A DNA stretch of 45,493 bases from Asaia bogorensis. GTDB taxonomy: Bacteria > Pseudomonadota > Alphaproteobacteria > Acetobacterales > Acetobacteraceae. Every line of letters begins with the position of its first letter. Within the stretch, counting starts at the first letter, position 1. Location of the stretch: NCBI GenBank assembly GCA_945869965.1, contig CAMBRC010000030.1, forward strand, positions 1 through 45,493. The letters are read 5' to 3'. The notes beneath the pieces were generated by a model. The model had not been told where the DNA came from. It worked only from the letters and a program-made list of their open reading frames with translations, and made no database searches. Positions 17,417 through 25,086 of this stretch are shown here, piece after piece. The translations under genes were made by a program, and so were the position numbers.

Positions 17417-18052
17417 CTATTTCATCGTCGAGTACGGCGTCGGCAACAGCAACAGCGAGGTCATCTCGGCGTTCCAGCCATCGATGGTCTTGAGATACGC
17501 CAACCACTCGGGATCACGGAACAGCGCCGCGCGCTGCGCCTGCCGTGCCTCGAAGCTCTCATAGTTCCACATATGCAGCAATTCATTCGGCTGCGGCGTC
17601 TCACCGGTCCACAGGCCGATGTTGCGCGAATACTTCTCGCGCACCGGCATGATCTCGGCGTACCCCTTGCCCATCGGGGTGGTGAGCCCGACGCGCTGGC
17701 GATAGATGCGCAGCTCATAGATGCCGCCATCCTTGGCCGGTGCGCCGAGCGGCTTCAGCGGCTTGAGGAAGCGAATGTCCTGGCGCTCCATCAGCGGACG
17801 GATCACCGGCACGTATTCCTTGGTCCAACGCTCGTTCGCAGCCAACTCCGCCCGCAGCCGGTCACGCTCGGCCATGCTCTCGTAGCTCCAGAGATGCCAG
17901 ACCTGGTTCAGCGGCCCGAACTCGGTGGTCCAGTAGCCGTGGTTGACGCCGTAGTCATTGCCCCGTACCGGCCGGCCGATCTCGGCGGCGGCCTTCATGT
18001 AGATCGGCATCTTGCCGGGAAAGAACGTGTAGGTGCGCAGTTCATGGATCAT
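17417..18052 (-). CDS. NIPSNAP family protein
   Basis: The 211-aa protein contains two NIPSNAP-type alpha/beta-barrel halves. The first starts MIHELRTYTFFPGKM, the second IYELRIYRQRVG (about 110), each followed by the aromatic pattern VWHLWSYESMAERD or LLHMWNYESFEARQ. NIPSNAP proteins are dimeric ferredoxin-fold proteins of mostly unknown role, often beside catabolic genes. It is last in a leftward run with the serine hydrolase and the dihydroxyphthalate-decarboxylase-like gene and ends 4 bases from the convergent RTX gene. Confidence 0.9.
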   Translation of the reverse strand: MIHELRTYTFFPGKMPIYMKAAAEIGRPVRGNDYGVNHGYWTTEFGPLNQVWHLWSYESMAERDRLRAELAANERWTKEYVPVIRPLMERQDIRFLKPLKPLGAPAKDGGIYELRIYRQRVGLTTPMGKGYAEIMPVREKYSRNIGLWTGETPQPNELLHMWNYESFEARQAQRAALFRDPEWLAYLKTIDGWNAEMTSLLLLPTPYSTMK

Positions 18053-18124
18053 GGCGGGTCCTCCGGTTTCTTGGCTTCAGTGTCGGCGGGCGAGCCGGCG
18101 ATGGCAAGCCGGCCCGGGTGGCAA

Positions 18125-19369
18125 TCAGTCGATGATCGCCTGATAGACGAGTGCGCGAAACGCCCCGCCAGCATTGCGCGACTGCAACGGTGCCTGGATC
18201 ATCATCACCGGCACCAATCGCTCCATCGGGTCGACCCAGAACCGCGTGCCGGCATAGCCGCCCCAGTTGAACTCGCCGACGCTGCCCGGCCCGCTTGCCT
18301 GCCCCGCCGCAGTGCGCACCGCCACCGTGAGGCCAAAGCCATAGCCGGGACCAGGCAAGTATCCGCGCCCGGTGCCGATATCGGCCGACATGTGGTCGGC
18401 GGTCATCAGTTCCACCGACTTGCGTGACAACAGCCGAGCCCCATTCAGACTGCCGCTATTGGCCAGCATCAGGCCAAAGCGCATGTAGTCCGAAGCCGTC
18501 GAAAGCAGCCCTTCGCCGCCGCCGAGAAACAGCCGCTCCTTGGTCACATCCGTCAATGCCGAGACCGCCCCGGTGGCGGGGTCCGGCCCCGCCTCGGCCA
18601 TCCGGTCGCGCTTGCCCGCCGGCAGGTTGAACGACGTGTCCACCATCCCCAGCGGCCCAAAGATGCGCTCCTGCATGAAGGCATCGCCGCGCTGCCCGCT
18701 GACCGCCTCGACTAGCGCCAGCAGCACGTCGGTCGAGCGGCCATACTGCCATTGCGTGCCCGGCTGCTGCAGCAGCGGCAGCTTGCCCATCGCCTCGGCC
18801 ACCTGCATGTCGGTCAGCCGGTACTTCATCGCCGCGTCGTTCAGCCCGGCTTCCTTCATCATCTGGTCCACCGGCGTATTGGCAAACACGCCATAGGTCA
18901 TGCCGGAGGTATGGCGCAGCAGGTCCAGGATGGTGATCTCGCGCTCGGCCGGCACCAGCGTGGTCTGGCCCGGCGCGTCCTTGTTCTGCACAAGAACCTT
19001 CGGACTACGCAGCGCCGGCAGAAAGCGCGAAGCGGGATCGGCCAGCCGCAGTTTCCCCTCCTCCATCAGCATCAGCACCGCAACCGCCGTCACCGGCTTG
19101 GTCATCGAGTAGATGCGAAAGATGCTGTCCTTCGCCATCGCGGCACCATTGGCGGGATCGCGCAGCCCGAACGCCTCGTGATAGACCACCTGCCCATCGC
19201 GCGCGATCATCACCACCGCCCCCGGCAGCCGCTTGGCCGCCACCTCCGCGCGGAAGAACGCATCGATCCGGTCCAGCCGCCCCATGCCGACTTCGCCCGG
19301 CAAGGCGATTGGCAGTTCCGTGGCATTGGACCCGCACTGCCAACAGGCAGAGCGCGGCGATGGCGACAA
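18125..19369 (-). CDS. Class C beta-lactamase-like serine hydrolase, frame broken in the signal peptide
   Basis: The catalytic domain is intact: SMTK (S88-x-x-K91 in this frame), the Tyr region WQYGRSTDVLLAL, HTSGMTYG and the C-terminal FNWGGYAGTRFWVDP. These are features of EstB-like esterases/beta-lactamase fold hydrolases. The N-terminus is odd. ATG 19379, with GGAG upstream, opens a perfect signal peptide MYRLVAIAALCLLA, but in another frame. Removing one base near 19337 would join it to CGSNATELPIALPGE, producing the lipobox LLAC. As sequenced, translation must begin at 19369 or a later Met and lacks an export signal. It is either a real frameshift or a sequence error. It lies 18 bases after the upstream gene in the same direction. 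Confidence 0.85.
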   Translation of the reverse strand: MSPSPRSACWQCGSNATELPIALPGEVGMGRLDRIDAFFRAEVAAKRLPGAVVMIARDGQVVYHEAFGLRDPANGAAMAKDSIFRIYSMTKPVTAVAVLMLMEEGKLRLADPASRFLPALRSPKVLVQNKDAPGQTTLVPAEREITILDLLRHTSGMTYGVFANTPVDQMMKEAGLNDAAMKYRLTDMQVAEAMGKLPLLQQPGTQWQYGRSTDVLLALVEAVSGQRGDAFMQERIFGPLGMVDTSFNLPAGKRDRMAEAGPDPATGAVSALTDVTKERLFLGGGEGLLSTASDYMRFGLMLANSGSLNGARLLSRKSVELMTADHMSADIGTGRGYLPGPGYGFGLTVAVRTAAGQASGPGSVGEFNWGGYAGTRFWVDPMERLVPVMMIQAPLQSRNAGGAFRALVYQAIID

Positions 19370-19397
19370 GGCGGTACATGACGTGTTCTCCGGTGTT

Positions 19398-20369
19398 TCA
19401 GCTGGCCAGGAAATCGGCGAAATATTCGTCTACTGTCACGCGCCGCTGCGTCAGCCCGAGCCGGTGCGCCTCGGCACAGAAGATGTCGAGCTGGGCCCGG
19501 TTGGCCTCGATCCCATAGGGGTGGATGTCCTCGCCCATCAGCGCGGTTGTGGCTTCCAACTCGGCTTCCTCCCAGGGCGTGGAGTACGGGAAGCCGCGCT
19601 GGATCGCGGTGAACTCGGTGTTGGCGGCGGTGAAAGCCTCGGTCAGCGCTCCGGCGATCCACTTGTTCGCCTCCCACACGGCGCGGTGCAGCACAATCAA
19701 ATGCTGCGGCGGGAAGACACCGGTGGCACGGAAATAGTCCTGCTCCACGCTGCGGAAATCCGGGAACAGCCGGGCAATCGGACCTTTGGCCGGATGATAG
19801 CGCAGCGGCCGCGGCGGGCTGTACATCGCGTCGATCGATCCTTCCAGCAGCATGTCGGACAGCGACTTGCCATCGGGTGCGCCCTGCACATGCGGCGGCA
19901 GGCTGGCGGCGGTCCCAGTGGACCAGGCGGCGTCCGGGTTGCCGATCACCCACGTCACCCCCTCGGGGTTCACCCCGATATGGCGCAGGAAATGCCGGTA
20001 CCAGATCGAGCCGCTGGCGCCCCAGGCATACATGCCGATCACAGCGCCGTTGAGATCGGCGGCGCTGCGGATGCGGCCGTTCGGGTTGATGTAGAGATCA
20101 CGCGCGGTGAAGTTGCGCAGCGGGAAGACCGGCAAGCCGACCAGGCTGCGGTCGCCGCGGTCGATTCGATACAGGTATTGCCCCATCGACCACTCGCCGC
20201 CATGGACCGCCGGGTCGGCGACCGCCCGGCGCAGCATCTCGCCGCGGTCGGGCCAGCTGCCATTGCGGCCCAGGATCAGGTGGAGGTCGATGCCCTTCGG
20301 CTTCACCGCACCAGTGGCCAGCAGCAGCACGCGGGGATAGTCAGCACAGGTCAGGGTCAAGGCGGTCAT
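19398..20369 (-). CDS. 4,5-dihydroxyphthalate decarboxylase-like / type 2 periplasmic-binding-fold protein
   Basis: The 323-aa protein starts at ATG 20369 after CGGAGG (spacing 6). Conserved family text includes GLPVFPLRNFTARDLYIN, IRSAADLNGAVIGMY, VTWVIGNPD and DYFRATGVFPPQHLIVL. These match the cytosolic PBP2-fold family that includes 4,5-dihydroxyphthalate decarboxylase (Pht5). No signal peptide is present. The true substrate is uncertain because many members are annotated only as ABC-like binding proteins. It is first in a leftward run with the serine hydrolase and NIPSNAP genes and divergent from DUF169 across about 100 bases. Confidence 0.82.
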   Translation of the reverse strand: MTALTLTCADYPRVLLLATGAVKPKGIDLHLILGRNGSWPDRGEMLRRAVADPAVHGGEWSMGQYLYRIDRGDRSLVGLPVFPLRNFTARDLYINPNGRIRSAADLNGAVIGMYAWGASGSIWYRHFLRHIGVNPEGVTWVIGNPDAAWSTGTAASLPPHVQGAPDGKSLSDMLLEGSIDAMYSPPRPLRYHPAKGPIARLFPDFRSVEQDYFRATGVFPPQHLIVLHRAVWEANKWIAGALTEAFTAANTEFTAIQRGFPYSTPWEEAELEATTALMGEDIHPYGIEANRAQLDIFCAEAHRLGLTQRRVTVDEYFADFLAS

Positions 20370-20470
20370 GGCAGCCTCCGGATGGGTCGGGCCAGCCTGC
20401 CACGCGGAGATGCGTTGGCGAAGGGGCGTTTCCGGCATAGGCTGTCCGCCAATAACCGGAGTGAAACGCC

Positions 20471-21268
20471 ATGCCTGACGACCTCGCCCCGCAATCGCTC
20501 GACCTGCCGAAGATTTCCGACGACCTGATGCGCCTGTTGCGGCTGCGCAATGCGCCGTTCGGGATGAAGATGTTTGCCGACAAAGGCGAGATGGAAGCGA
20601 TTCCGCGCATCCGCCGGCCGGGCAATGTGCATACGCTGGACCAGGTGGTGGGCCAGGCGGCGCGGCTCGGCTGGACCGTGGGGATTACCTCCGAGGATCT
20701 GGTCGGCGCGCAGTGCCGGGCGGTGGTCGGGCTTGGGATGGCCAAGGACGATACGTGGAAATCCGGCAAGTCGATGGTTGGCGTTTGGTACTCCACGCCG
20801 GAGGATGCGGCGGCCCATCAGGCCAGCATGACGGTGGTGCCGGATGGGCAGTACGAGGCGCTGGCGGTGTCGCCGCTGGGGGCCGGGCGGTTGTCGCCGC
20901 CGGATATCGCGCTGTTCTACGCGACCCCCGGGGCGATGATGTATTTCATCAACGGGTTGCAGTGGGCCGGCTATAAGAACTTCGAGTGGGGCGTGGTGGG
21001 CGAGAGCTCCTGCGCCGATAGCTGGGGGCGGGCGCTGTCGACGCGGACGCCGTCGCTGTCGATCCCGTGCTTTGCCGAGCGGCGCTATGGCGGCGTGCTC
21101 GACGACGAGATGCTGATGGCGCTGCCGCCGGCGTATATCCCCAAGGCGGTGGCGGGAATGGAGGCGTTGTCGAAGAACGGGCTGCGCTATCCGTTCCCGC
21201 AATACGGCATCCAGATGGATGTGCGCGAAGGAATGGGGCGCAGCTATCCCGATCGCAACAAGAAATAG
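20471..21268 (+). CDS. DUF169 domain-containing protein
   Basis: The 265-aa protein has the DUF169 pattern: LRLRNAPFGMKMFADKGEM near the N-terminus, VVGLGMAKDD, YEALAVSPLGAGRLSPPDIA and a central CADSWGRALST. DUF169 proteins are soluble and of unknown role, often with conserved cysteines (here Cys near 83, 181 and 200). It is followed 9 bases later by an LLM-class oxidoreductase in the same direction, suggesting a two-gene unit, and is divergent from the decarboxylase-like gene. Confidence 0.85.
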   Translation: MPDDLAPQSLDLPKISDDLMRLLRLRNAPFGMKMFADKGEMEAIPRIRRPGNVHTLDQVVGQAARLGWTVGITSEDLVGAQCRAVVGLGMAKDDTWKSGKSMVGVWYSTPEDAAAHQASMTVVPDGQYEALAVSPLGAGRLSPPDIALFYATPGAMMYFINGLQWAGYKNFEWGVVGESSCADSWGRALSTRTPSLSIPCFAERRYGGVLDDEMLMALPPAYIPKAVAGMEALSKNGLRYPFPQYGIQMDVREGMGRSYPDRNKK

Positions 21269-21277
21269 GATCGCGCC

Positions 21278-22129
21278 ATGAAGATCGGGGCGGCGATGTT
21301 TTTCACTGACTACTCGATGGCGCCCGGCGAATTGGGCCGGGCGCTGGAGGAGCGCGGGTTCGATTCCGTGTGGGCGCCGGAGCATTCGCATATTCCGGTG
21401 ACGCGGGCTTCGGCGTTTCCGTCCGGTGGCGAGTTGCCGAAGAAATACTATGACTGCATGGACCCGTTCGTTGCATTGACGGCGGCGGCGGCGGCGACGA
21501 CCACGCTGATGGTCGGCACCGGGGTTTGCCTGGTGGTGCAGCGCGATCCGATCCAGACGGCGAAGCTGGTGGCGTCGATTGATCAAGTGTCCGGCGGGCG
21601 GTTCCTGTTTGGCGTCGGCGATGGCTGGAACGCCGATGAGATGGCGAACCACGGTACGGCGTTCAAGACCCGGCACAAGCTGACGCGCGAACGGATCGAG
21701 GCGATGAAGGTCATATGGACCCAGTCGAAGGCGGAGTACCACGGTGAGTTCGTCAATTTCGATCCGATGATGGCCTGGCCGAAGCCGGTGCAGAAGCCGT
21801 ATCCGCCGATCCTGGTGGGTGGGGCGTTTCCGTATGGGGCGCGTCGCGCGGTGCGCTATGGCGATGGCTGGATGCCGCATCGGGTGCGGCCGGAGTATGC
21901 CAATGTGGCGGACTTGATCCCGCAGTATCGCGAGCTTATCGCGGCGTCGGAGCGTGATCCCGCGAGTGTGCCGGTGACGATCTGGGGGGCCAAGGAAGAC
22001 ATGGCGATGCTGGAGCGCGATCGTTCGCTGGGGGTGGTGCGGGTGATCATCAGCCTTGAGAGTGCCAAGGCCGATGTCATCCTGCCGGAGTTGGATCGGT
22101 GGGCGGAGATTATTCGCAAGCTGGGCTAG
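21278..22129 (+). CDS. LLM class F420/flavin-dependent oxidoreductase
   Basis: The 283-aa luciferase-like barrel protein shows FDSVWAPEHSHIPV near residue 28, the central GGRFLFGVGDGWNADEM (about 107-123), and PPILVGGAFPYGARRAVRYG. Its pattern is that of the F420-dependent LLM subfamily (TIGR03619-like) rather than FMN bacterial luciferase. The presence of an F420 pathway a few kb away makes F420 the likely cofactor, which is inference. It is transcribed with DUF169, and its TAG shares a CTAG with the convergent enolase-superfamily gene. Confidence 0.88.
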   Translation: MKIGAAMFFTDYSMAPGELGRALEERGFDSVWAPEHSHIPVTRASAFPSGGELPKKYYDCMDPFVALTAAAAATTTLMVGTGVCLVVQRDPIQTAKLVASIDQVSGGRFLFGVGDGWNADEMANHGTAFKTRHKLTRERIEAMKVIWTQSKAEYHGEFVNFDPMMAWPKPVQKPYPPILVGGAFPYGARRAVRYGDGWMPHRVRPEYANVADLIPQYRELIAASERDPASVPVTIWGAKEDMAMLERDRSLGVVRVIISLESAKADVILPELDRWAEIIRKLG

Positions 22130-23301
22130 ACAATCGGTGGATGCTTGGCGACCCCGCTTTCGCTGATGTCGGTGCCCCAGCCTGGCGCGTCGGATACGAC
22201 GTAGGCGCCGTTTTGGAAGGTGGGGGGGATGGTGACGAGTTCGTCGCGCCAGGGGGCGCTGTCGATGTCGATTTCCATCACCGCGAAGTTGGGGATGGTG
22301 GCGCTGAAATGCGCGCCGATGGCCGAGGAGAGGTGGCCGTAATAGTTGTGCGGCGCGCAGTTGACCTCGTAGGCGTCGGCCATGGCGGCGATTTTGAGCG
22401 ATTCGAAGTAGCCGTTCCAGATGACGTCGACGATGGCGACGTCGACTGAATAGGCGTCGAGGAAGGGGCGGAAGCCGCGGCGGTGGATGACTGATTCCAG
22501 CGAGGCGATGGGGCAGGTGGCGCTGCCGCGGATGACGGCGAGGCCCTGGGGGTCCCAGGTGTCGAGTTCGAGCCAGGCGAGGTCGAAGGGTTCGACGGCC
22601 TGGGCGATCTTGAGGTAGCCGGCGGTTTTGAAATTGTAGTTGGTGTCGAGGTGCAGGCCCATGTCGGGGCCGGCGCCGTCGCGGAAGGCTTGCAGGGTGC
22701 GGCGCACGGCGTCGAGCACTTCGCGGGGCGCGTTGAGTTCGGGGTGGCCGTCGGTGCGGCCGAAGCCGGCGCCGTAGACCGATGGGGTGTCGCAGTCCAG
22801 GCGCAGGATGTTGGTTTTCAGGGCCTTGAAGCCCTGGTTGCGGACTTCCTCGCCGAGGCGGGCGACCTGGTCGTAGGTGCGGAGTTGGGGGAGGCCCATG
22901 ACTTCGTGGCTGCGCACGCGGTAGGTGCCGCAATGGGAGAAATAGACCGGCAGGCGGTCGCGGACCTTGCCGCCGAGCAGGTTGTAGACGGGCACGCCGA
23001 GGGCCTTGCCCTTGATGTCGAGCAAGGCGTTTTCGATGGCGGCCATGGCGCGCTGGTTGACGCCGCCCGGGGCCTGGATGGTGCGGCTGGCGAGGTGGGA
23101 CATGACGTACTGGATGCGGTGCGGGTCTTGGCCGATGACCAGGTCGGACAGGCCCTTGATGATGGCGGTGAGGCCGCGGGAGCCGTCGGCTTCGGTGTAT
23201 TCGGACCAGCCGATGATCCCGTCAGTGGTTTCGATGCGCAGGAAGGAGAAGTTGCGCCAGCCGGCGCTGGCGTGCAGGTCGTCGATGCGTTTGATTTTCA
23301 T
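22126..23301 (-). CDS. Mandelate racemase/muconate lactonizing enzyme family protein
   Basis: This 391-aa enolase-superfamily enzyme has the N-terminal capping domain (MKIKRIDDLHASAGW) and a C-terminal barrel. Visible metal and catalytic candidates are the KTNILRLD strand, Asp in LHLDTNYNF, Glu in LAWLELDTWDP, Glu in ASLESVIHRR, and a late His in NCAPHNYYGHLSS. This arrangement is typical of sugar-acid dehydratases such as galactonate or related dehydratases, but the exact substrate cannot be called. The start at 23301 is set by GGAGG 9 bases upstream; an extra 19 residues to 23358 look non-coding. It is convergent with the LLM gene (shared CTAG). Confidence 0.92.
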   Translation of the reverse strand: MKIKRIDDLHASAGWRNFSFLRIETTDGIIGWSEYTEADGSRGLTAIIKGLSDLVIGQDPHRIQYVMSHLASRTIQAPGGVNQRAMAAIENALLDIKGKALGVPVYNLLGGKVRDRLPVYFSHCGTYRVRSHEVMGLPQLRTYDQVARLGEEVRNQGFKALKTNILRLDCDTPSVYGAGFGRTDGHPELNAPREVLDAVRRTLQAFRDGAGPDMGLHLDTNYNFKTAGYLKIAQAVEPFDLAWLELDTWDPQGLAVIRGSATCPIASLESVIHRRGFRPFLDAYSVDVAIVDVIWNGYFESLKIAAMADAYEVNCAPHNYYGHLSSAIGAHFSATIPNFAVMEIDIDSAPWRDELVTIPPTFQNGAYVVSDAPGWGTDISESGVAKHPPIV

Positions 23302-23443
23302 GGCTCGTTCCTCCGGTGCGGTGCCCTGGTTTTGGCGGGCTGGCGGGGAGTGTGGCACAGCGCCGCGGAATTGCCGAATGGTGGTTGATTGACGGAACGA
23401 ACGGTTTTCGTAATGAAATAGGTGCGAATTTTCGGCGGTGCGA

Positions 23444-24073
23444 TCAGGCGATTTTTTGTTTCCAGGCGCGGGTGGCGGCGCGGATGTAGGGGGGGAGGGG
23501 GCGTTCGGGCGGGGCGGGGGCTTTGCGGGGTGGTGCGGTGGCCGGGCGGCGGGCGGGACGGGGTGAGCGCGGGAGCCTGAGCCAGTCGGGCGGGGTGATG
23601 CCGAGGGCGCGGCAGAGTGGGCGGAGCAGGCGGCCGGCCTGGGGGGCGGCGGTGAGGAAGGCGCGGGTTTCGGGGTCGTCCAGCATGGCGGCGAGATGGC
23701 CGGTGGGTGGGGCGGATTCGGGGATGCGGTGGTTCACCCAGCCATGGGCGCGCGGCAGGCGGGGCAGGGCTGGGCGTGGGGATTGCGGGGCGGGCGGGCG
23801 CCCTGTTCGGGCGCGCGGCTTGGGCAGGCGATGGTGGCGCCATTTGTGGAACAGGGTGTTGAAGCGGGCGGAGAGGCGGGCGAGGCGGTGCCAGAGGAGG
23901 GACCAGGCGGCGTCCGGGAGTGGGGGGAGTTGCCCGGGCGCGCGGAGCGGGACATGGGCCTGGGTGCCGAGCCAGACGACTTGTGCCACGCGCGCTTGGC
24001 GGGCCAGGAAGCCGCCGATGGCGGCCTGGAGTTGGACGACGATCCCGGTGAGTTTCTCGGCGATGGTTAGCAT
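23444..24073 (-). CDS. Proline/arginine-rich hypothetical protein
   Basis: The 209-aa protein starts MLTIAEKLTGIVVQLQAAIG and continues with an amphipathic segment WHRLARLSARFNTLFHKW, then a low-complexity Pro/Arg-rich tail. It resembles the protein at 44254-44742 in layout (RLFARLDRLFQLW and a Pro/Arg tail). The sequence after its stop still encodes a tail motif in another frame (KIRTYFITK, compare RNRAYFHYD in the other copy), so its 3' end may be frameshifted. The family is not recognised and seems lineage-specific. GC-rich low complexity lowers confidence. Confidence 0.5.
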   Translation of the reverse strand: MLTIAEKLTGIVVQLQAAIGGFLARQARVAQVVWLGTQAHVPLRAPGQLPPLPDAAWSLLWHRLARLSARFNTLFHKWRHHRLPKPRARTGRPPAPQSPRPALPRLPRAHGWVNHRIPESAPPTGHLAAMLDDPETRAFLTAAPQAGRLLRPLCRALGITPPDWLRLPRSPRPARRPATAPPRKAPAPPERPLPPYIRAATRAWKQKIA

Positions 24074-24196
24074 GGTAGTGAATATATATGTCTGGTGGCG
24101 GCGTTGCAAGGGGGGGCGGTGCGTTTTCGTTCGCGCAGAGCGTGGGGCGCCGGCTGTCGGGCGGGGCGTGCCGGCAGCACGATGGCCTTGACCATG

Positions 24197-24214
24197 GGTA
24201 ACTTTTATGTTACC
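24197..24214. promoter_or_regulatory. Inverted repeat GGTAAC-n6-GTTACC at the toxin start
   Basis: A perfect 6-bp dyad with a 6-base spacer overlaps the start of the RelE-like gene. A TTGACC (-35-like, 24188-24193) and TACCTT (-10-like, 24211-24216) frame it with a 17-base gap. An operator inside the promoter is typical of autoregulated toxin-antitoxin modules. The role is inferred. Confidence 0.5.
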
Positions 24215-24551
24215 TTATGCCGTGATTGAGTTGCGCTCTTACCTCGCCGGGGACGGAGACAGTCCGTTCGAACACTGGTTCGCTGATCTTGATGCAGCGG
24301 CGGCAGCGAAGGTGTCGGTGGCACTGGCTCGGCTGGAACAGGGCAACCTGTCGAACGTCAAGCCGGTTGGGGAGGGCGTGCTTGAGTACCGGATCGATTG
24401 GGGACCTGGGTATCGGGTTTATTTCGGGCGGGACGGGGATGTGCTGGTGATCCTGCTGACCGGCGGCACCAAGAAGCGCCAGCAACGGGACATCGACACG
24501 GCACAGAATTTGTGGAGCGACTACAAGCGGCGTCGGCCGCGAACACGGTGA
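24207..24551 (+). CDS. RelE/ParE (HigB-like) toxin of a type II toxin-antitoxin pair
   Basis: The 114-aa protein has the phage-derived Gp49/HigB pattern: SPFEHWFADLDAAAAAKVSV, GEGVLEYRIDWGPGYRVYF and VLVILLTGGTKKRQQRDIDT. Conserved Arg, Tyr and Lys residues of this family act in ribosome-dependent mRNA cleavage. The start is uncertain. ATG 24207 lies inside an inverted repeat and has no ribosome-binding site; GTG 24222 (in frame, giving 109 aa) may be a leaderless start. It overlaps an upstream in-frame ATG (24551) of the antitoxin gene, giving the toxin-first order of HigBA-type modules. Confidence 0.88.
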   Translation: MLPYAVIELRSYLAGDGDSPFEHWFADLDAAAAAKVSVALARLEQGNLSNVKPVGEGVLEYRIDWGPGYRVYFGRDGDVLVILLTGGTKKRQQRDIDTAQNLWSDYKRRRPRTR

Positions 24552-24562
24552 TGGAGGCAGCG

Positions 24563-24883
24563 ATGGCAGTGACGAAGAGCTTCAAGGAACTCGTGCAGAG
24601 CCGCGTGGCGCGCGATCCTGATTTCGCTGTCGCGCTGCTGCGCGAGGGCATCGACACGATGCTTACAGGCGACATGGACACTGGCAAGGCGATCCTGCGC
24701 GACTACATCAAGGCAACCGTTGGCTTCGAGAAGCTCGGCGCGGCCACCGACACGCCAGCCAAGAGCCTGATCCGCATGTTTGGCCCGCGCGGCAATCCGC
24801 AGGCGCGCAATCTGTTCGGCGTGCTCGGCTATCTGCAAAAGCAGGCTGGTGTCGCACTGCACGTGATGCCTGAAGCTCGCTGA
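24563..24883 (+). CDS. HTH antitoxin/regulator of the toxin-antitoxin pair
   Basis: The 106-aa protein begins MAVTKSFKELVQSRV and has a C-terminal helix-turn-helix-like segment TPAKSLIRMFGPRGNPQARN followed by LFGVLGYLQKQAGVALHV. This matches the predicted-regulator antitoxins that follow HigB-like toxins. ATG 24563 is preferred because GGAGG (24553-24557) lies 5 bases upstream; ATG 24551 overlaps the toxin stop. It should neutralise the toxin and repress the promoter at the inverted repeat. Confidence 0.87.
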   Translation: MAVTKSFKELVQSRVARDPDFAVALLREGIDTMLTGDMDTGKAILRDYIKATVGFEKLGAATDTPAKSLIRMFGPRGNPQARNLFGVLGYLQKQAGVALHVMPEAR

Positions 24884-25086
24884 TCGCGCTGTGACGGCGC
24901 GTGAGCATGGGGGCACATCTTTTCTGACTCGGCTCGGCCGGCAACGGTGGCGTGTGACAGTTTCGTGGCAAGAGGATGTGGGCCGGACGCGTCACCAATC
25001 GTTGCGACCGGGGTGCGGCCGCAGGCAGATTCATCCAAAGTTCACCTTCTTCTGCAAAGAACGTTGCCGATCCTGGGAGACCGATC

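Noticed and set aside
20366-22933. 855-codon open frame antisense to DUF169 and the LLM gene
   Set aside because: Arg/Pro/His-rich throughout and crosses several well-supported genes; no domain recognisable.
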